NCBI RefSeq assembly: GCF_000620085.1
Contig: NZ_KK211064.1
Coordinates: 62,001-126,000 of the forward strand
DNA from: Marinobacterium jannaschii DSM 6295
GTDB taxonomy: Bacteria; Pseudomonadota; Gammaproteobacteria; Pseudomonadales; Balneatricaceae
Length of the DNA stretch: 64,000 bases
Direction of reading: 5' to 3'
Both the position numbers and the translations under genes were made by a program. A model generated the notes under the pieces. It did not search any database. It saw only the letters and a list, made by a program, of their open reading frames with translations, and was not told the DNA's origin. Positions 61,749 through 64,000 of this stretch are shown in pieces; the first letter of the stretch is position 1; each line of letters starts with the position of its first letter.

Positions 61749-62996
61749 GTGATAAGTGGCACAACGCAGGATGACGCTGGACAGGGGCATCAGTACCTGA
61801 TTGCCCGCCAGCCGATTGTTGATCGTGAGTTACGACTTGTTGGCTATGAGTTACTCTACCGCCGTATGGAAGACCAGCCCCATGCGGTCACCGGCCATAT
61901 GGCAACCGCCCAGGTGTTATCCACCAGCCTCAGTGAGGCCAGCCTGAAGGAGCTGACGGGCAACAGCACGGCCTTTATCAATATGACCCGGGAAGCGATC
62001 CTGAATATGGATCAGCTGTCACTGCCGAAAGAGAAGGTGGTGTTTGAGATCCTCGAGCATGTCGAGATCGATCTGCAGCTGCGCGCCAAGATCGAAGAGC
62101 TGGTCGCCGCCGGCTACCGCTTCGCCCTCGACGACTTTAACCTGGACGGACTGCATAACGAACTGGTCGACATCGCCTATGTGGTGAAAGTGGATGTGCT
62201 GGAACTGGGGCGCGAGGCGATCCGCGAGCACGTCGAACGGCTGCGGCAGTTTCCGGTGGTGCTGATCGCCGAGAAGGTGGAATCCTGGGAGGAGTACGAA
62301 TACTGCAAATCCCTCGGCTTCGATCTGTTTCAGGGCTACTTTTTTGCCAAACCCCAGCTGATCAGTGGCCGCAGTGTCTGCCACAACCGCGCCACCACCT
62401 TCCGTCTGGTTGCCCGCCTGAACGACCCCGATATCGAATTCGATGAACTTGAAGCGCTGGTCAGTCAGGACCCGGGGCTGAGCTATAAGCTGTTCCGCTA
62501 TGTGAACTCGGCGCTGGTTGCCGGCAGCCGTACCTTCAGCAACCTGCGCCAGGTGCTGGTGCTGCTGGGGATTATCCGCCTGCGGGCGATCGCCACCATG
62601 TTTGCCATGTGCCGGATGGAGGCGACGCCGCTGGCCCTGGTCCGCACCATGCTACAGCGCGCCCAGCTGTGCCGGCTGATTGCCGAACAGCAGGGCAGGG
62701 AAGACCCGGAGGACTACTTTATTGTCGGTATGTTCTCGCTGCTGGACGCCCTGATGGACTGCTCGATCGAAGAGGCGCTGCAGGAACTGCCATTGCCGCC
62801 GGAACAGGTGGCCGCGATCGTTGATATGGCCGGGCCTCAGGGCGAGATCCTGAGCTGCAGCATCGGCCTGCAACAGCAGAGCTGTGATCAGTGTGAGGAG
62901 TGCATTGCCGAGGGCGATAATATGCTGTTACTGCTGAACGAGGCGACCCGCTGGGCACTGCAGACCAGCCGCATGCTGGAAGAGGATATCGGCTAG
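61749..62996 (+). CDS. EAL-HDOD signalling protein (YuxH-like)
   Basis: This 415-residue protein joins an N-terminal EAL domain (YLIARQPIVDRELRLVGYELLYR, key words RQPIVD and GYELLYR; FEILEHVE; FALDDFNLDG) to a C-terminal HDOD domain (FDELEALVSQDPGLSYKLFRYVNSA region). The EAL signature is ELL, and it is uncertain whether it hydrolyses c-di-GMP or only binds it. The C-terminus has CDQCEEC, a possible metal site. The start is GTG with AAGGAA eight bases upstream. It converges with a GlxA-type regulator, leaving 21 bases. Confidence 0.92.
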   Translation: MISGTTQDDAGQGHQYLIARQPIVDRELRLVGYELLYRRMEDQPHAVTGHMATAQVLSTSLSEASLKELTGNSTAFINMTREAILNMDQLSLPKEKVVFEILEHVEIDLQLRAKIEELVAAGYRFALDDFNLDGLHNELVDIAYVVKVDVLELGREAIREHVERLRQFPVVLIAEKVESWEEYEYCKSLGFDLFQGYFFAKPQLISGRSVCHNRATTFRLVARLNDPDIEFDELEALVSQDPGLSYKLFRYVNSALVAGSRTFSNLRQVLVLLGIIRLRAIATMFAMCRMEATPLALVRTMLQRAQLCRLIAEQQGREDPEDYFIVGMFSLLDALMDCSIEEALQELPLPPEQVAAIVDMAGPQGEILSCSIGLQQQSCDQCEECIAEGDNMLLLLNEATRWALQTSRMLEEDIG

Positions 62997-63017
62997 CGCC
63001 TGTATCGCCGCTGATGA

Positions 63018-64000
63018 TCAGCCGGAACGTACTGCGCGGGAATGACCAAAGCGTGGCGCCAGATCCCGGCTTTCCTGAACCTGCTTCAGGCCACGGCGCT
63101 CTTCACGCGGCGAGATGCCGTAGTGATTGCGGTAGGCGGTGCTGAAATAGCTGGCACTGGCAAAACCGGTCAGGCGACCCACTTCCAGAATCGGATGGTC
63201 ACTGTTGCGCAGCAGGTGACGCGCCTTCTCCAGCCGCAGCTCGAGATAGTGCTGTGATGGCACTGTCTGCAGATGCTTCTTAAACAGCCGCTCCAGATGA
63301 CGGCGCGATACACCGGCCAGCTGGGCCAGGTCATCGCTGCTCAGCGGCTCTTCCAGATTGGCCTCCATCAGCTCCACCGCTTCCACCAGTTTCGGCTGAC
63401 TGGTGCCCAGGCGCGAGCGCAGCGGCACCCGCTGCGGCTCTTCGCTGGAACGCATCCGCTCGCAGACAAACTGCTCTGAGATCTGCGCCGCCAGGTTCAT
63501 ATCGTGCTGCTGGCCGATCAGAAACAGCATCATATCCATCGCCGCCGTACCGCCGCCGCAGGTGAAGCGGTTGCCGTCGATCTCATACAGGTTGTTGCTC
63601 AGGCGGGTGGTGGGAAACTCCTCACGCATGCTTTCCAGGTCACCCCAGTGGATGGTGGCCTTATGCCCCTCCAGCAGACCGGCGCAGGCCATCAGGTAGG
63701 AGCCGGTACCGATACCGCCAATAGTCTGTTTCTGGCGCTTACGCAGCCAGGCGATCACGGCCTCGTTGCCGGTGCGGGCAACCGGACTGGCCCCGCAGAC
63801 AAACAGGGCATCCAGCGGCGGCAGGTTATCGAAACTGTGGTCTACCTGCACCGGCACGCCACCGCTGCTGGTCACCGCTTCGCCGTCACGGCTGACGGTG
63901 AGGGTCTCATAGAGGGTTTCACTGGCGACGATATTAGCCATGCGCAGTGGCTCCAGCGCCGTGGAGAATCCAATCAGTGAGAAATTAGGCACCAGCACAA
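63018..64000 (-). CDS. GlxA family transcriptional regulator, 5' end outside window
   Basis: The visible 327 codons hold most of a DJ-1-like sensor domain (FSLIGFSTALEPLRMANIVAS; key words ALEPLRMAN) and a complete AraC helix-turn-helix (LSSDDLAQLAGVSRRHLERLF; SQHYLELRLEKARHLL; RLTGFASASYFSTAYR). The frame stays open to the window end, so the N-terminus is missing. It is related to the regulator at 48451-49476 and belongs to the group containing GbdR and CdhR. Targets are not visible in the window. Confidence 0.92.
   Translation of the reverse strand, partial: VLVPNFSLIGFSTALEPLRMANIVASETLYETLTVSRDGEAVTSSGGVPVQVDHSFDNLPPLDALFVCGASPVARTGNEAVIAWLRKRQKQTIGGIGTGSYLMACAGLLEGHKATIHWGDLESMREEFPTTRLSNNLYEIDGNRFTCGGGTAAMDMMLFLIGQQHDMNLAAQISEQFVCERMRSSEEPQRVPLRSRLGTSQPKLVEAVELMEANLEEPLSSDDLAQLAGVSRRHLERLFKKHLQTVPSQHYLELRLEKARHLLRNSDHPILEVGRLTGFASASYFSTAYRNHYGISPREERRGLKQVQESRDLAPRFGHSRAVRSG

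Overview
The window is a GC-rich, gene-dense chromosomal segment of a gammaproteobacterium. The order dprA-tsaC-hemF-aroE, the prlC-yheV pair, the zur-znuCB/znuA locus and the imelysin/di-heme cluster are arrangements I associate with Pseudomonas and marine Oceanospirillales-type relatives. TRAP and osmolyte-type transporters fit a marine or saline heterotroph, but the genus is a guess. I see no phage, plasmid, insertion sequence, CRISPR array or rRNA operon.

Layout. 1-3132: end of dprA, then tsaC, hemF, aroE. 3301-8457: a Lon-like AAA protease and a type II P-type ATPase, convergent on a perfect 22-bp inverted-repeat terminator. 8596-13623: a leftward cluster (imelysin lipoprotein, di-heme oxidoreductase, second imelysin, Tat-exported DUF1513 protein) behind a Fur-box-like site. 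13829-17567: gamma carbonic anhydrase, an AhpD-like gene with an apparent frameshift, prlC and yheV. 17901-23410: the zinc locus; zur-znuC-znuB run on with overlapping codons into a MATE pump and a PQQ-type sugar dehydrogenase, and znuA diverges across a Zur box. 23383-24277: a lone receiver protein and two identical tRNA-Leu(CAG) genes. 24349-27262: DUF3179 protein and a secreted amidohydrolase. 27281-34098: two LysR regulators around a catabolic unit (RidA, TRAP transporter, FAD amino-acid dehydrogenase). 34180-36012: EamA transporter, a 43-residue membrane protein with its own terminator, and a VanZ-like protein. 36122-43553: alpha-2-macroglobulin and PbpC. 43695-48378: a c-di-GMP enzyme with a periplasmic haem-c motif, a LysR regulator and a DUF1338 protein. 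48451-55487: a leftward cluster for an osmolyte-type ABC transporter, a nitrilase-family enzyme, an MmgE/PrpD enzyme and a GlxA-type regulator. 55757-64000: thioesterase, solute-binding protein, rlmG, a di-heme protein with an unusual N-terminal domain, an EAL-HDOD protein and a second GlxA-type regulator cut by the window end.

How the genes work together. Three groups look like functional systems. The Zur locus controls zinc import. The Fur-type cluster likely handles iron or haem in the periplasm. The two catabolic clusters each pair a transporter with enzymes and a regulator, but their substrates cannot be read from sequence; the 48-55 kb cluster (osmolyte-type importer, C-N hydrolase, PrpD-like enzyme) is the best candidate for an undescribed pathway. 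Non-coding features worth attention are short tandem repeats placed directly after stop codons (5668, 17837, 25321, 48379), a 74-nt fold-back element at 17731-17804, and terminator-like hairpins inside operons after the genes for secreted or binding proteins (12287, 31511, 51895).
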